Assembly: GCA_033764445.1 (NCBI GenBank)
Contig: JANRIZ010000012.1
Coordinates: 1-54,726 of the forward strand
Source of the DNA: JANRIZ01 sp033764445
GTDB taxonomy: Bacteria; Verrucomicrobiota; Verrucomicrobiia; JAWXBN01
Reading direction: 5' to 3'
DNA length: 54,726 nt
The position numbers and the translations under genes are program-made. Below, in pieces: positions 35,587 through 44,026 of the stretch (position 1 is its first letter; each line of letters starts with the position of its first letter). The notes below the pieces were generated by a model. It was not told the DNA's origin and searched no databases. It saw only the letters and a list, made by a program, of their open reading frames with translations.

Positions 35587-35812
35587 AAGTGAAGAGCGGG
35601 CTTGTCCCGGATGGCTTGCTCGCGATCTATCGGAGTGGTTATCGGAGTTCGGGATGGACACGGAGCAGAGGCGACGAGGCCGTGCGCCCTACAGAAAATA
35701 CGTTGGGCGTTGAGCGTTGGGTGAGCGGAACCTGCGATCACACAGCTTCACGTGCCAAAAATGAACTCAAAAACCTCTGTTTCCTGCGTTTCCAGAGGGC
35801 CAAGTATGAAAA
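35587..35812. other. Intergenic region without a recognisable gene
   Basis: This 226-bp stretch between gltA and tRNA-Ala holds no convincing reading frame. It contains short internal repeats (ATCGGAGT twice at about 35630-35651; GTTGGGCGTTGAGCGTTGGG near 35702) that look like degraded dispersed intergenic sequence. No terminator with a T run is visible after gltA. Confidence 0.5.
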
Positions 35813-35888
35813 TGGTGGAGCCGAGGGGACTCGAACCCCTTACCCCCACAATGCCATTGTGGTGCTCTACCAGATGAGCTACGACCCC
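35813..35888 (-). tRNA. tRNA-Ala(GGC), CCA encoded
   Basis: On the minus strand the acceptor GGGGTCG pairs with CGGCTCC (two G-U pairs), the D arm is GCTC/GAGC, and the anticodon stem CCACA/TGTGG encloses loop ATGGCAT, giving anticodon GGC. The T arm contains GGTTCGAGTCC. The discriminator is A and CCA is encoded. It decodes GCC and GCU alanine codons. Confidence 0.95.
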
Positions 35889-36022
35889 ATTTTCCTTGGG
35901 ATGAAGGAAGGGCCAATATGGCAAAGCCGCCAAAAAAGAAAAGTGTTTTTTTTGAAAGCCTCTATTTTTTCCAATTGAGAAATGGCCCTCTTGAAAAATG
36001 AAACGTGCCAATCCAGTCGGCC

Positions 36023-36946
36023 TCACTTTCTGGCATAGGCCAGAACGGTCTGGAAATTGGGGGCTTTTTCCTCACGGGCCACGATCTCCATGAAGATATT
36101 GCGGAACCCGGCCCGGGTCAGCCAGCCGTGCAGATCGCTCTGGGAAAATCCCAGCCAGTGGTCCCCATACAAGTCCCGGGCCTGATCAAAAGAATGTTCA
36201 TTCAAATCCAGCACAAGAACCCGGCCCCCTTTCTTCAATATCTGATAGGCCGCCTGCAGGGCCCGCTCGGGATTGGACGCATGATGCAGGGCCTGGCTGA
36301 GCAAGACAACATCGACCGACTCGCGATCCACCGGGGGATTCTCGAGATCGCCCTGCCGGAATTCGATATTCTTAATGCCATTCTTTCTGGCCTGATCACG
36401 GCCGAAAGCCACCATCTTGTCCGAATTATCCACCGCGATCACCTTTCGGGCGTGGCGTGCAAGGAGCTGGGAAACGAGTCCCTCGCCGGAACCCAGGTCG
36501 GCAATCAAACAATCGGGCATCAGACACAGGGCCATCTGTGCAAAGGCCTGCCAGGAACGGCCCGGACCGTAATTGCGCCCGAAACGTCCGGCCACCTGGT
36601 TGAAAAACAATCGCGCTGTTTCCTTGCGCTTCTGCAAAATGAGCTTCAGGGCGGCCATGTCCTTGGTCCGCTCGGGCACCTCCCGCGCGGCCTCCAGTGC
36701 GGCGGCCACGATGGTCGACTGCACGGCCTCCTTGCTCAGGGAATAAAACGACTTTTTGCCTTCGCGACGGATGACCAACAGCCCACTGTCGCGCAATTGG
36801 GCCAGATGGGTCGAAATCCGGGACTGCCCCATGGAAAGGATCTCCTGCAATTCGGAGACGGTCAGTGCCTCCTGGTGCAGGAGGGCCAGCACCCGCAGCC
36901 GCGTCGTATCGGTCAAAATTTTCCACACTTTCAGTGTTGACGGCAT
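36023..36946 (-). CDS. ArsR-family regulator fused to a SAM methyltransferase domain (SahR-like)
   Basis: The 307-aa protein has an ArsR/SmtB winged helix (about 1-85, recognition region SMGQSRISTHLAQLRDSGL) and a C-terminal Rossmann methyltransferase fold (about 105-300) with the SAM-binding motif IADLGSGEG (148-156) and acidic end of strand 2 (VIAVDNSD). It is divergent from metK-ahcY. Regulators of the SahR type control the SAM cycle in response to S-adenosylhomocysteine; the methyltransferase-like domain could serve as the SAM/SAH sensor here (inference). A palindrome lies within its own promoter. No metal-binding cysteine pair typical of ArsR metal sensors is present. Confidence 0.85.
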   Translation of the reverse strand: MPSTLKVWKILTDTTRLRVLALLHQEALTVSELQEILSMGQSRISTHLAQLRDSGLLVIRREGKKSFYSLSKEAVQSTIVAAALEAAREVPERTKDMAALKLILQKRKETARLFFNQVAGRFGRNYGPGRSWQAFAQMALCLMPDCLIADLGSGEGLVSQLLARHARKVIAVDNSDKMVAFGRDQARKNGIKNIEFRQGDLENPPVDRESVDVVLLSQALHHASNPERALQAAYQILKKGGRVLVLDLNEHSFDQARDLYGDHWLGFSQSDLHGWLTRAGFRNIFMEIVAREEKAPNFQTVLAYARK

Positions 36947-36952
36947 TAAAAA

Positions 36953-36980
36953 GTTATATCAACATATCATGATACGTCAA
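36953..36980 (-). promoter_or_regulatory. Promoter of the ArsR-methyltransferase gene with a palindromic operator in the spacer
   Basis: On the minus strand TTGACG (36980-36975) and TATAAC (36958-36953) are 16 bp apart. The perfect 10-bp palindrome TATCATGATA (36965-36974) fills the spacer next to the -35 box. The -10 box ends 6 bp before the ATG at 36946, implying a leaderless mRNA. The palindrome lies about 50 bp upstream of the metK start, so one operator could serve both directions. Confidence 0.6.
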
Positions 36981-37020
36981 TATTTGACTTTGAAACAACA
37001 CCCCCAAAAGAAAGACGATC

Positions 37021-38202
37021 ATGAGCACAGGCAAGTACATCTTCTCCTCCGAGTCCGTCGGTGAAGGGCATCCCGACAAGGTTTGCGACACGATTTCCGA
37101 TGCGGTCCTTGACGCCTGCCTGAAGCAGGACCCCAAATCCCGTGTCGCCTGTGAGACTCTCGTCAAAAGCAATCTCGTGGTTGTCGCCGGTGAAATCACC
37201 ACCAAGGCGGATTTTGACTACAACAAGGTGGTCCGCGAAGCCATCCGTGGGATCGGTTACACCCATGACGACGACGTGTTCCATGCGGACAAGGTCCATA
37301 TCATGAACGCCCTGACCAGCCAGAGTGCCGACATCGCCCAAGGGGTTGATGCCAAAAAGGCGATTGGTAAAAAGACCGCCGAACAGGGTGCCGGCGATCA
37401 AGGTCTGATGTTCGGGTACGCCTGCAACGAAACCCCCGAGCTGATGCCCGCGCCGATCATGTTCTCCCATCGTTTGGGCCGTCATCTCACCAAAATCCGC
37501 AAATCCGGCAAAGTTGGCTGGCTCCGCCCCGACGCCAAGACCCAGGTTTCCGTCCAGTACGTGGACAACAAACCCACCCGCATCACGGCGGTGGTTGTCT
37601 CCACCCAGCACAGTGAGGAGGTCAAACACCGGGAAATCGAATCCTTCATCATCGAACAGGTCGTCCGCAAGGTTCTTCCCGCACGCCTGCTCGACAGCAA
37701 AACCCAGTTCCTGATCAACCCCACCGGACGTTTTGTGGTGGGCGGACCCGAGGGGGACAGCGGGCTGACCGGTCGCAAAATCATCGTCGACACCTACGGC
37801 GGCATGGGCCGTCACGGGGGCGGAGCCTTCTCCGGTAAGGACCCCTCGAAGGTGGACCGCAGTGCGGCCTACATGGGCCGTTACGTGGCGAAGAACATCG
37901 TCGCCGCGGGTCTGGCGACCCGTGCGGAAATCCAGTTCGCCTACGCGATCGGTTTCCCCGAACCCGTCTCCGTGTACGTCAACACCTTTGGAACGGGTGT
38001 CCTCTCGGATGAAAAAATCACGCGTGCGGTCTGCGAGGTTTTCAGCTTCAAACCCGCCGACATCGTCAAAAACCTCAATTTGCTGCGTCCGATCTACTCG
38101 AAGACCACCAACTACGGTCACTTCGGCAAAATCAACGATCTCAACGCCATCACCTGGGAAAAAACCGACAGGGTGGCCGCCCTCAAAAACGTTTTGCGCT
38201 AA
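37021..38202 (+). CDS. metK: S-adenosylmethionine synthetase (MetK)
   Basis: The 393-aa protein makes SAM from methionine and ATP. Signature motifs are ESVGEGHPDKVCD (residues about 10-22), GAGDQGLMFGYA and GGHGGGAFSGKDPSKVDRS-type glycine-rich loops near 257-275. Length is normal. It is the first gene of a two-gene SAM-cycle operon with ahcY, starting 74 bp from the divergent ArsR-methyltransferase regulator. AAAGAAAG precedes the ATG. Confidence 0.96.
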   Translation: MSTGKYIFSSESVGEGHPDKVCDTISDAVLDACLKQDPKSRVACETLVKSNLVVVAGEITTKADFDYNKVVREAIRGIGYTHDDDVFHADKVHIMNALTSQSADIAQGVDAKKAIGKKTAEQGAGDQGLMFGYACNETPELMPAPIMFSHRLGRHLTKIRKSGKVGWLRPDAKTQVSVQYVDNKPTRITAVVVSTQHSEEVKHREIESFIIEQVVRKVLPARLLDSKTQFLINPTGRFVVGGPEGDSGLTGRKIIVDTYGGMGRHGGGAFSGKDPSKVDRSAAYMGRYVAKNIVAAGLATRAEIQFAYAIGFPEPVSVYVNTFGTGVLSDEKITRAVCEVFSFKPADIVKNLNLLRPIYSKTTNYGHFGKINDLNAITWEKTDRVAALKNVLR

Positions 38203-38233
38203 ACAACCAAACTGGAGTTTGAACACACACCCT

Positions 38234-39574
38234 ATGAGCACCACCACATCCGCCCCCGCCAAAGCACGCGTCGCCAATGACTACAAGGTCAAGGACATCT
38301 CACTGGCCGAATTCGGCCGCAAGGAAATCACCATCGCCGAACACGAAATGCCCGGTCTGATGGCCCTCCGCCGCGAATACGCCGGCAAACAACCCCTCAA
38401 AGGGGCCAAAATCGCCGGATGTCTCCACATGACCATCCAGACGGCGGTCCTGATCGAAACCCTGACGGACCTCGGTGCCGAAGTCCGCTGGAGTTCCTGC
38501 AACATTTTCTCCACCCAGGACCATGCGGCGGCGGCCATCGCGGCCCGCGGGATCCCTGTTTTCGCGTGGAAGGGAATGAACGCCGAGGAATTCGACTGGT
38601 GCATCGAGCAGACGCTCCGCTGGCCCGATGGTTCCCAGTTGAACATGATCCTCGATGACGGTGGCGATCTGACCAACATGGTCCACGACAAATGCCCCGA
38701 GCTGCTTCCCGGCATCTTCGGTCTTTCCGAGGAAACCACCACGGGCGTGCACCGTCTGGCCCAGCGCGTCAAAAACGGCACGCTCAAACTCCCGGCCTTC
38801 AACGTCAATGACTCCTGCACCAAGAGCAAGTTCGACAATCTCTACGGCTGCCGCGAATCCTTCATCGACGCGGTCAAGCGTGCCACAGACGTCATGGTCG
38901 CCGGCAAGGTCGTCGTCGTCTGCGGATACGGCGACGTCGGCAAGGGCTGTGTCCAGGCGGCCAAGGGTCTGGGAGCCCGCATCATTGTCACCGAAATCGA
39001 TCCGATCAATGCCCTCCAGGCGGCGATGGAAGGTTACAAGGTCGATACGATGGACGAGGCGGCCAAGGTGGGCGACATCTTCGTGACCACCACCGGAAAC
39101 ATCGATGTGATCACCCGCGAGCACATGGACAAGATGAAGACACAGGCCATCGTCTGCAACATCGGCCACTTCGACAGCGAAATTCAGGTCGGCTCCCTGT
39201 ACAACGACAAGACCCTCAAGAAAATTGAGATCAAACCCCAGGTCGATCAGTTCACCTGGCCCAATGGGAAGGTCCTGACCGTTCTCGCCGAGGGTCGTCT
39301 GGTCAATCTGGGCTGCGCCACCGGCCACCCCAGCTTTGTCATGAGCGCCTCCTTCACCAACCAGACCATCGCCCAGATCGAACTCTGGCAGACACGCGGA
39401 ACGGGCAAATACAAAAATGACCTCTACGTCCTGCCGAAGACACTTGATGAAAAGGTCGCCTCACTGCACCTCGACCACGTGGGTGCGAAACTGACCAGGC
39501 TCACCCCCCAGCAGGCGGAATACCTCGGGGTGCCCGTCCAGGGACCCTTCAAACCCGAAAATTACCGCTACTAA
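38234..39574 (+). CDS. ahcY: Adenosylhomocysteinase (AhcY)
   Basis: The 446-aa protein hydrolyses S-adenosylhomocysteine to adenosine and homocysteine using bound NAD. The NAD site GYGDVGKGC is at about 233-241; the catalytic Lys/Asp region is DSCTKSKFDN; the C-terminal KPENYRY end is typical. The true start is MSTTTSAPAK at 38234; the frame is open upstream inside metK. It follows metK after 31 bp and ends in a strong terminator, so synthesis and recycling of the methyl donor are co-transcribed. Confidence 0.96.
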   Translation: MSTTTSAPAKARVANDYKVKDISLAEFGRKEITIAEHEMPGLMALRREYAGKQPLKGAKIAGCLHMTIQTAVLIETLTDLGAEVRWSSCNIFSTQDHAAAAIAARGIPVFAWKGMNAEEFDWCIEQTLRWPDGSQLNMILDDGGDLTNMVHDKCPELLPGIFGLSEETTTGVHRLAQRVKNGTLKLPAFNVNDSCTKSKFDNLYGCRESFIDAVKRATDVMVAGKVVVVCGYGDVGKGCVQAAKGLGARIIVTEIDPINALQAAMEGYKVDTMDEAAKVGDIFVTTTGNIDVITREHMDKMKTQAIVCNIGHFDSEIQVGSLYNDKTLKKIEIKPQVDQFTWPNGKVLTVLAEGRLVNLGCATGHPSFVMSASFTNQTIAQIELWQTRGTGKYKNDLYVLPKTLDEKVASLHLDHVGAKLTRLTPQQAEYLGVPVQGPFKPENYRY

Positions 39575-39606
39575 AATCCCGGTCGGAACCAAGTTCCAAA
39601 TTGCAT

Positions 39607-39637
39607 AAAAAGCCCGCCCATCCGGCGGGCTTTTTTT
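39607..39637 (+). terminator. Rho-independent terminator of metK-ahcY
   Basis: AAAAGCCCGCC and GGCGGGCTTTT form an 11-bp stem with a CATCC loop, followed by a run of T. It lies 33 bp after the ahcY stop codon. Confidence 0.92.
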
Positions 39638-39900
39638 ATTGCCGATTTCCGACCTGCCCGCGGTTGATCGGACTTGCCAAATGTCGATTGATTCCGGAAC
39701 GGAGGCGGAGGCGCCTCCTGATGCACGCGGGGGCGCGTGCGCTCCCCATGGGATTCTTAAATTTTCGATTTCAGAGGTTTCATCATTTTGAAAAAACTCC
39801 GCGCCCCTGCGTTTTCTGCGGTTGAAAATCCCCTTCCCAATCCGCGTCATCCGTGTCATCCGCGGTTAAAAAATCTGCGGGGAAATCCTGGAATCAGCGG
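39638..39900. other. Intergenic region with dispersed repeat sequence
   Basis: No gene is visible between the ahcY terminator and the end of the MidA-like gene. It contains a GC-rich hairpin-prone part (39700-39750, GGAGGCGCCTCC palindrome near 39708-39719) and the best copy of the 9-bp tandem intergenic repeat at 39840-39872. A short frame here that reads as Met-Thr-Arg repeats is a by-product of the repeat. Confidence 0.5.
39840..39872 (+). repeat. 9-bp tandem intergenic repeat, best copy
   Basis: Three consecutive 9-bp units, ATCCGCGTC, ATCCGTGTC and ATCCGCGGT, are followed by an A run. Copies with the same period occur at 42916-42946 and, inverted, at 42800-42826, with a diverged copy at 9559-9590. 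All four lie between genes. Confidence 0.65.
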
Positions 39901-41061
39901 TCATTCCTCTTTCCGCGCAAATTGCCAGCCGCTCAGGAATGGCACGGAGTCAAAACCCTTCATCTGCACAAAATATTTGAAGGTCGATCCCATGATCTCC
40001 GGGTGCATCAGCGTTTTGAACGCACGAATCATCTTCCGATGTTGATCTTGGGTCATCCCCAGGCTCTCGGGCGTGTGGCTCTCAAACCCGGCGAGATCGT
40101 CATGGGCGATGCCGACCATAAAATGATGTTGATCCGTGTACCCGGCCTTTGCCAACCCGGCTTCATTGCCGTATCGCTCCAAGGCTGTAAAATCAACGTG
40201 CGCGGTGATGTCCTGCTCCCCGACCAGATCCAGAGGATTGTACCGGCGTTTGTGCTTATAGTAACAGGTCAGGGTCCCATCCACCCGGCTGCCATTGTAA
40301 TAAAGGGAGGCCGGGTATCCATAATCGATGGTGAAAACAAACCCGCGACTGAGGGCCCGGCCCACGTTCCGGATCCAGTGCCCCATGTTCAAGTTGATCT
40401 CGCTGGTGTATCTTTGGATGTGCATCGTCGGCAGATGCCGGATGGTTTCCACAAGTGCAGGGTCGGATATGGGACCGTTTTCAAAGACAAACTTATTGTG
40501 TTCGAAATTGACATACTGTTCATGCCAGGAATCCACCTTGTACTGGACCCGGTGGACGGGCATGGCGTCGAGCAGCTCGTTGGAAAAGACCACACCGGTC
40601 ACACTGCCGTCCTCGACCTGGGTCCAATCGTCGGCCCAGAGCAATTTGCCCGCATCGATGCCCCGGGCAGTGACCGTTTCCCTCTGCTTCTGCTGGTAGT
40701 GGGGCTTTGGCTCGAGGAAGAGATAGGTGGTCGCCGCAAAAAGCTCCGGGGAAAATTGGGCCATCCAGCCGAGTACATCGGCACAAAACTGGCCGGTATG
40801 GGCGCCCTGCTCGACGATGACAAACGGGGACGGACGTCCCAAATGCTCCCACATTTCCGCAAATTGCTGGCCGATGAGCTGGCCGAAGAGGGACCCGACG
40901 GAGACATTGGTGTAAAAATCCCCCTCGCGTCCGATGGGCCGCTGAGGATTGGAATAGTATCCGTATTCCGGATGGTAGAGCGCCTGCTCCATAAAATCCA
41001 CAAAACGGACCGGTCCCCGGACCCGAATCTGCTCCCGGATATGATGCTCAAGAGGATTCAT
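39901..41061 (-). CDS. MidA/NDUFAF7-like SAM-dependent methyltransferase (DUF185)
   Basis: The 386-aa protein matches the DUF185 family: N-terminal VRFVDFMEQALYHPEYGYY, the FYTNVSVGSLFGQ segment, SAM-site EQGAHTGQF (about 84-92) and VVFSNELLDAMPVHRV (about 156-171). The mitochondrial relative NDUFAF7/MidA methylates an arginine of a complex I subunit. The bacterial target is not established, and no respiratory genes are nearby. It is divergent from the citramalate synthase gene. Confidence 0.85.
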   Translation of the reverse strand: MNPLEHHIREQIRVRGPVRFVDFMEQALYHPEYGYYSNPQRPIGREGDFYTNVSVGSLFGQLIGQQFAEMWEHLGRPSPFVIVEQGAHTGQFCADVLGWMAQFSPELFAATTYLFLEPKPHYQQKQRETVTARGIDAGKLLWADDWTQVEDGSVTGVVFSNELLDAMPVHRVQYKVDSWHEQYVNFEHNKFVFENGPISDPALVETIRHLPTMHIQRYTSEINLNMGHWIRNVGRALSRGFVFTIDYGYPASLYYNGSRVDGTLTCYYKHKRRYNPLDLVGEQDITAHVDFTALERYGNEAGLAKAGYTDQHHFMVGIAHDDLAGFESHTPESLGMTQDQHRKMIRAFKTLMHPEIMGSTFKYFVQMKGFDSVPFLSGWQFARKEE

Positions 41062-41184
41062 CGCCCTGAGCCTACCCGGGACGCTTCAGGGAATCCAGCA
41101 ATGATTTCCGGCCGTGACCGCCCCCCGCCTCCGCTCTTTACAGTTGCCCTCCCCCTCTCAAACAGGCATCATTCCGCACTCTTT

Positions 41185-42756
41185 ATGAAAGCGTCTGTCA
41201 CACTCTACGATACGACCCTGAGGGATGGCTCCCAGGGCGAGGACATCAATTTCACCCTCGCCGACAAAATCCGCATCGCCCAGAAACTCGACGCCTTCGG
41301 GGTCCATTACATCGAGGGGGGATGGCCGGGCTCGAACCCCAAGGACATCTCATTTTTTGACGAGGTCCGGAAATACAAATGGCAGCACGCCAGAATCGCC
41401 GCCTTCGGCTCCACCCGCCGCACCAAAACACCCGTCGAAAAGGACGAGCAGGTCCGTCTGCTGCTCGACGCAGGGACTCCGGTGGTCACCATCTACGGCA
41501 AAAGCTGGCTGCTGCACGTCCATGAGGTCCTCAAAACCTCCCCGGATGAAAACATCGCCATGATCTCGGATACGGTGAAATTCCTCAAGGACCACAAAAG
41601 GGAGGTCATCTTCGACGCGGAACATTTTTTCGACGGGTTCAGCGACGACCCGGCCTACGCGCTCGACTGTCTGATCGCGGCCGAAAAGGCGGGGGCGGAT
41701 TACGTGGCGCTCTGCGACACCAACGGCGGACGCCTGCCTGCCGAGGTGGCCCGCATCACGGCGGAGGTCGTCGGCAAACTCAATGCCCGGGTGGCCATCC
41801 ATACGCACAACGACTGCGGCGTGGGCGTGGCCAACGCACTGGCAGCCATCGAGGCGGGGGCCACACAGGTCCAGGGCACGATGAACGGGTACGGGGAACG
41901 CACCGGCAACTGCAACCTCACCAGTGTCATCCCCAATCTCGTCCTCAAAATGGGGCGTCCCGCCCTGGCCAGGACCAGACTCAGGCATCTCCGCGACCTG
42001 TCACTTTTCATCGACGACGTGGCCAACGTCCGCCACGACATCCGGGCCCCCTACGTGGGGCAGACCTGCTTCGCCCACAAGGGTGGTACACACGTCAACG
42101 CCGTCCAGAAAACCTCCCGCTCCTACGAACACATCGAACCGGAGGCGGTGGGCAATACCCGCCGCATCCTCGTCGGGGAACTCTCGGGCCGGTCCAACAT
42201 CCTCATGAAGGCGGAGGAGTTGGGCTACCGCTTTGACAAGGACGCACCCGAGGTCAAAAAAATCCTCAACGAAATCAAACATCTCGAGCATCAGGGCTAC
42301 GAATTCGAGGCGGCGGAAGGGTCTCTGGACATCCTCATCAAAAAGGCCCTGGGCCGTTACAAACCGTTTTTCGAGCTGCTCGAGTACCATGTGTCGATCT
42401 TCCGCTCCTCGCGTCTGAGCAGCGTGGATTGCGAGGCCACGGTCAAACTCACGGTCAAAGGCGAGCCCACCCACCATGTCGCCGAGGGGGACGGTCCGGT
42501 CAACGCCCTCGACGCGGCCCTGCGCAAGTCCCTCGAACCGTTCTACCCGGCGATCAAAAAAATCGAACTCACCGATTACAAGGTCCGCATCCTCGACGCC
42601 CAAAAGGGAACCAGCGCCCGCACCCGGGTCCTGGTCGTCTCCACCAATGGCCGCCGCTCCTGGGGCACGGTCGGCGTCTCCGACAACATCATCGATGCGA
42701 GCTGGCTCGCCCTGGTCGATTCAATCGAATACGCCCTGCTGCAAAAATCCCGATAA
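41185..42756 (+). CDS. cimA: (R)-citramalate synthase (CimA)
   Basis: The 523-aa protein condenses pyruvate and acetyl-CoA to citramalate, giving a threonine-independent route to isoleucine. The HMGL-like barrel carries YDTTLRDGSQGED (R13, D14) and the metal-binding HTHNDCGVGVAN (about 205-217). The C-terminal LeuA-type allosteric dimer domain (about 385-515) suggests feedback control by isoleucine. The frame is open 444 codons upstream but that part is antisense to the methyltransferase gene; the start MKASVTLYDT is family-like. Homology separates it from 2-isopropylmalate synthase by the DTTLRDGSQ-x-E beginning typical of CimA. Confidence 0.9.
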   Translation: MKASVTLYDTTLRDGSQGEDINFTLADKIRIAQKLDAFGVHYIEGGWPGSNPKDISFFDEVRKYKWQHARIAAFGSTRRTKTPVEKDEQVRLLLDAGTPVVTIYGKSWLLHVHEVLKTSPDENIAMISDTVKFLKDHKREVIFDAEHFFDGFSDDPAYALDCLIAAEKAGADYVALCDTNGGRLPAEVARITAEVVGKLNARVAIHTHNDCGVGVANALAAIEAGATQVQGTMNGYGERTGNCNLTSVIPNLVLKMGRPALARTRLRHLRDLSLFIDDVANVRHDIRAPYVGQTCFAHKGGTHVNAVQKTSRSYEHIEPEAVGNTRRILVGELSGRSNILMKAEELGYRFDKDAPEVKKILNEIKHLEHQGYEFEAAEGSLDILIKKALGRYKPFFELLEYHVSIFRSSRLSSVDCEATVKLTVKGEPTHHVAEGDGPVNALDAALRKSLEPFYPAIKKIELTDYKVRILDAQKGTSARTRVLVVSTNGRRSWGTVGVSDNIIDASWLALVDSIEYALLQKSR

Positions 42757-42799
42757 CCCCCACAAACCCGGCCCTTGTTCCACCGTCCGCTGAGTTCCG

Positions 42800-42826
42800 A
42801 CCGCGGATGACTCGGATGACTCGGAT
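42800..42826 (-). repeat. 9-bp tandem intergenic repeat, inverted copy
   Basis: The minus strand reads ATCCGAGTC, ATCCGAGTC, ATCCGCGGT, the same three-unit pattern as at 39840-39872. It lies 90 bp from a direct copy at 42916-42946, so the two could pair as a large hairpin. Confidence 0.6.
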
Positions 42827-42915
42827 CAACCGGGGATCACCCATCTGGTGCTGTGTTCGCCCCACACAAAATCAAAGGTCGGACAACACAAAACACTCCC
42901 CATTCCGCATCGATG

Positions 42916-42946
42916 ATCCGCGATATCCGTGATATCCGCGGTAAAA
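42916..42946 (+). repeat. 9-bp tandem intergenic repeat, direct copy
   Basis: Units ATCCGCGAT, ATCCGTGAT, ATCCGCGGT are followed by an A run, as in the copy at 39840-39872. The remainder of 42757-42979 holds no gene that I can support. Confidence 0.6.
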
Positions 42947-42979
42947 TCGGCCCGTGTTTGCAGGCGGGTTCCGCCCGCT

Positions 42980-43432
42980 CTAGAAACGGGTCCCGTAAAA
43001 CCCGAGGCCCTGCGTCCCGTCCAGGTCCTGGTTGAATTCCTGGGGATCAATCCATCCGTCGCCATCGGTGTCGTAGGCGTCATAGTAGGGCAAAAACCCG
43101 GAGTGGTACATGTAGGTCTTGTCCAGTTCCTTGGGGGAAATGACCTGATCCTTGTTTTTATCGATGTACTGCATCACCTCGGCGGCATTGGGCAGGCCGG
43201 AGGCTTTTCCAAACTCCACTTCCGTGACCTTTCCGTCCCCGTTCATGTCCAGCTTTTGAAACTTCTCGTAGGAACGGAATTTCGCCAGCTCCTTCTTGCT
43301 GATTTTTCCGTCATCATTCATGTCCGCGCGGACAAATTGCTGGGGCAGGACCTTCGGCGATGGTGGGGTTGATTGGGCCATGGCGGGAAAAACCATGAAG
43401 GCCAGGCAGACAGTGAGGAGGGGGTATTTCAT
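42980..43432 (-). CDS. Secreted EF-hand protein (second of pair)
   Basis: The 150-aa protein has a signal peptide (MKYPLLTVCLAFMVFPAMAQ) and four EF-hand-like calcium loops: DMNDDGKISKKE, DMNGDGKVTEVE, DKNKDQVISPKE and DTDGDGWIDPQE. Acidic ligands at positions 1, 3, 5 and 12 are mostly present. It is exported; the role is unknown. The start at 43432 is fixed by the signal peptide. It lies 34 bp after a related EF-hand gene on the same strand and shares its layout and a Gly/His/Arg-Phe C-terminal end (GTRF versus GHRF), so the two look like a tandem duplication. Confidence 0.82.
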   Translation of the reverse strand: MKYPLLTVCLAFMVFPAMAQSTPPSPKVLPQQFVRADMNDDGKISKKELAKFRSYEKFQKLDMNGDGKVTEVEFGKASGLPNAAEVMQYIDKNKDQVISPKELDKTYMYHSGFLPYYDAYDTDGDGWIDPQEFNQDLDGTQGLGFYGTRF

Positions 43433-43466
43433 AGGGGGTTCCGGTGGGGGGTTGTTTGAATAAAAA

Positions 43467-43943
43467 TCAGAATCGGTGGCCGAACACAACGACATCATTC
43501 GGGTCGGAGGTCTTGAATTCGTCGGGGGCCAGCCATTGATCCTTGGTTGTGTCGACCTTGTCAAAAATCGTGTACATGTGCTTTTGATCCTTTCTGGAGG
43601 GGACAAACTCGCGACGGCTGAGGGTGCCATCACCGTTTTTATCATGCCTTCTCATGATGTCTTCGGCGGTCGTCAGTCCGGTGAACCGGCTCAATTCCTC
43701 CACATCAATCTGCCCATCCCGGTTCCGGTCAATCTTTTTGAAAACACGCATTTCCTCGTAGGTGGCGAATTCCTTCCGGGAGAGTCTGCCATCCCGGTTC
43801 GAATCCGCCTCGCGGAATTCCACGACGGTGCGCTGATACTCGAGGCGGGGTTTGGAACTCTGGTCCAGTTCCTCAGCCACCAGGGGCGCAGCAAGGGCGG
43901 CCCAACAGAGTCCCAACGGCATCACTCCCAAAAAACGCTTCAT
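43467..43943 (-). CDS. Secreted EF-hand protein (first of pair)
   Basis: The 158-aa protein begins with a signal peptide (MKRFLGVMPLGLCWAALAAP) and has EF-hand-like loops DSNRDGRLSRKE, DRNRDGQIDVEE, DKNGDGTLSRRE and a degenerate fourth (DTTKDQWLAPDE). It ends GHRF. Probably a calcium-binding exported protein. An upstream in-frame ATG at 43967 would add eight residues and weaken the signal peptide. It is divergent from mutS. Confidence 0.82.
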   Translation of the reverse strand: MKRFLGVMPLGLCWAALAAPLVAEELDQSSKPRLEYQRTVVEFREADSNRDGRLSRKEFATYEEMRVFKKIDRNRDGQIDVEELSRFTGLTTAEDIMRRHDKNGDGTLSRREFVPSRKDQKHMYTIFDKVDTTKDQWLAPDEFKTSDPNDVVVFGHRF

Positions 43944-44026
43944 GGGAAGGAGCCTAGACGCCCCCATAAGTATTTGCCAATTAAAATGATCGTGTTTTGA
44001 TGGGGGACAGCCGATCGGTATCCCCC

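Noticed and set aside
36947..37020. Possible SAM or SAH riboswitch before metK
   Set aside because: The divergent gap is only 74 bp, is AT-rich and forms no structure of the known classes; a protein regulator is coded next door.
39461..39859. Short minus-strand frame beginning with Met-Thr-Arg repeats
   Set aside because: It is a translation of the 9-bp tandem intergenic repeat and runs antisense into ahcY.
39853..41184. A 444-codon open extension upstream of cimA
   Set aside because: It is antisense to the MidA-like methyltransferase and unlike any CimA N-terminus; the family starts at 41185.
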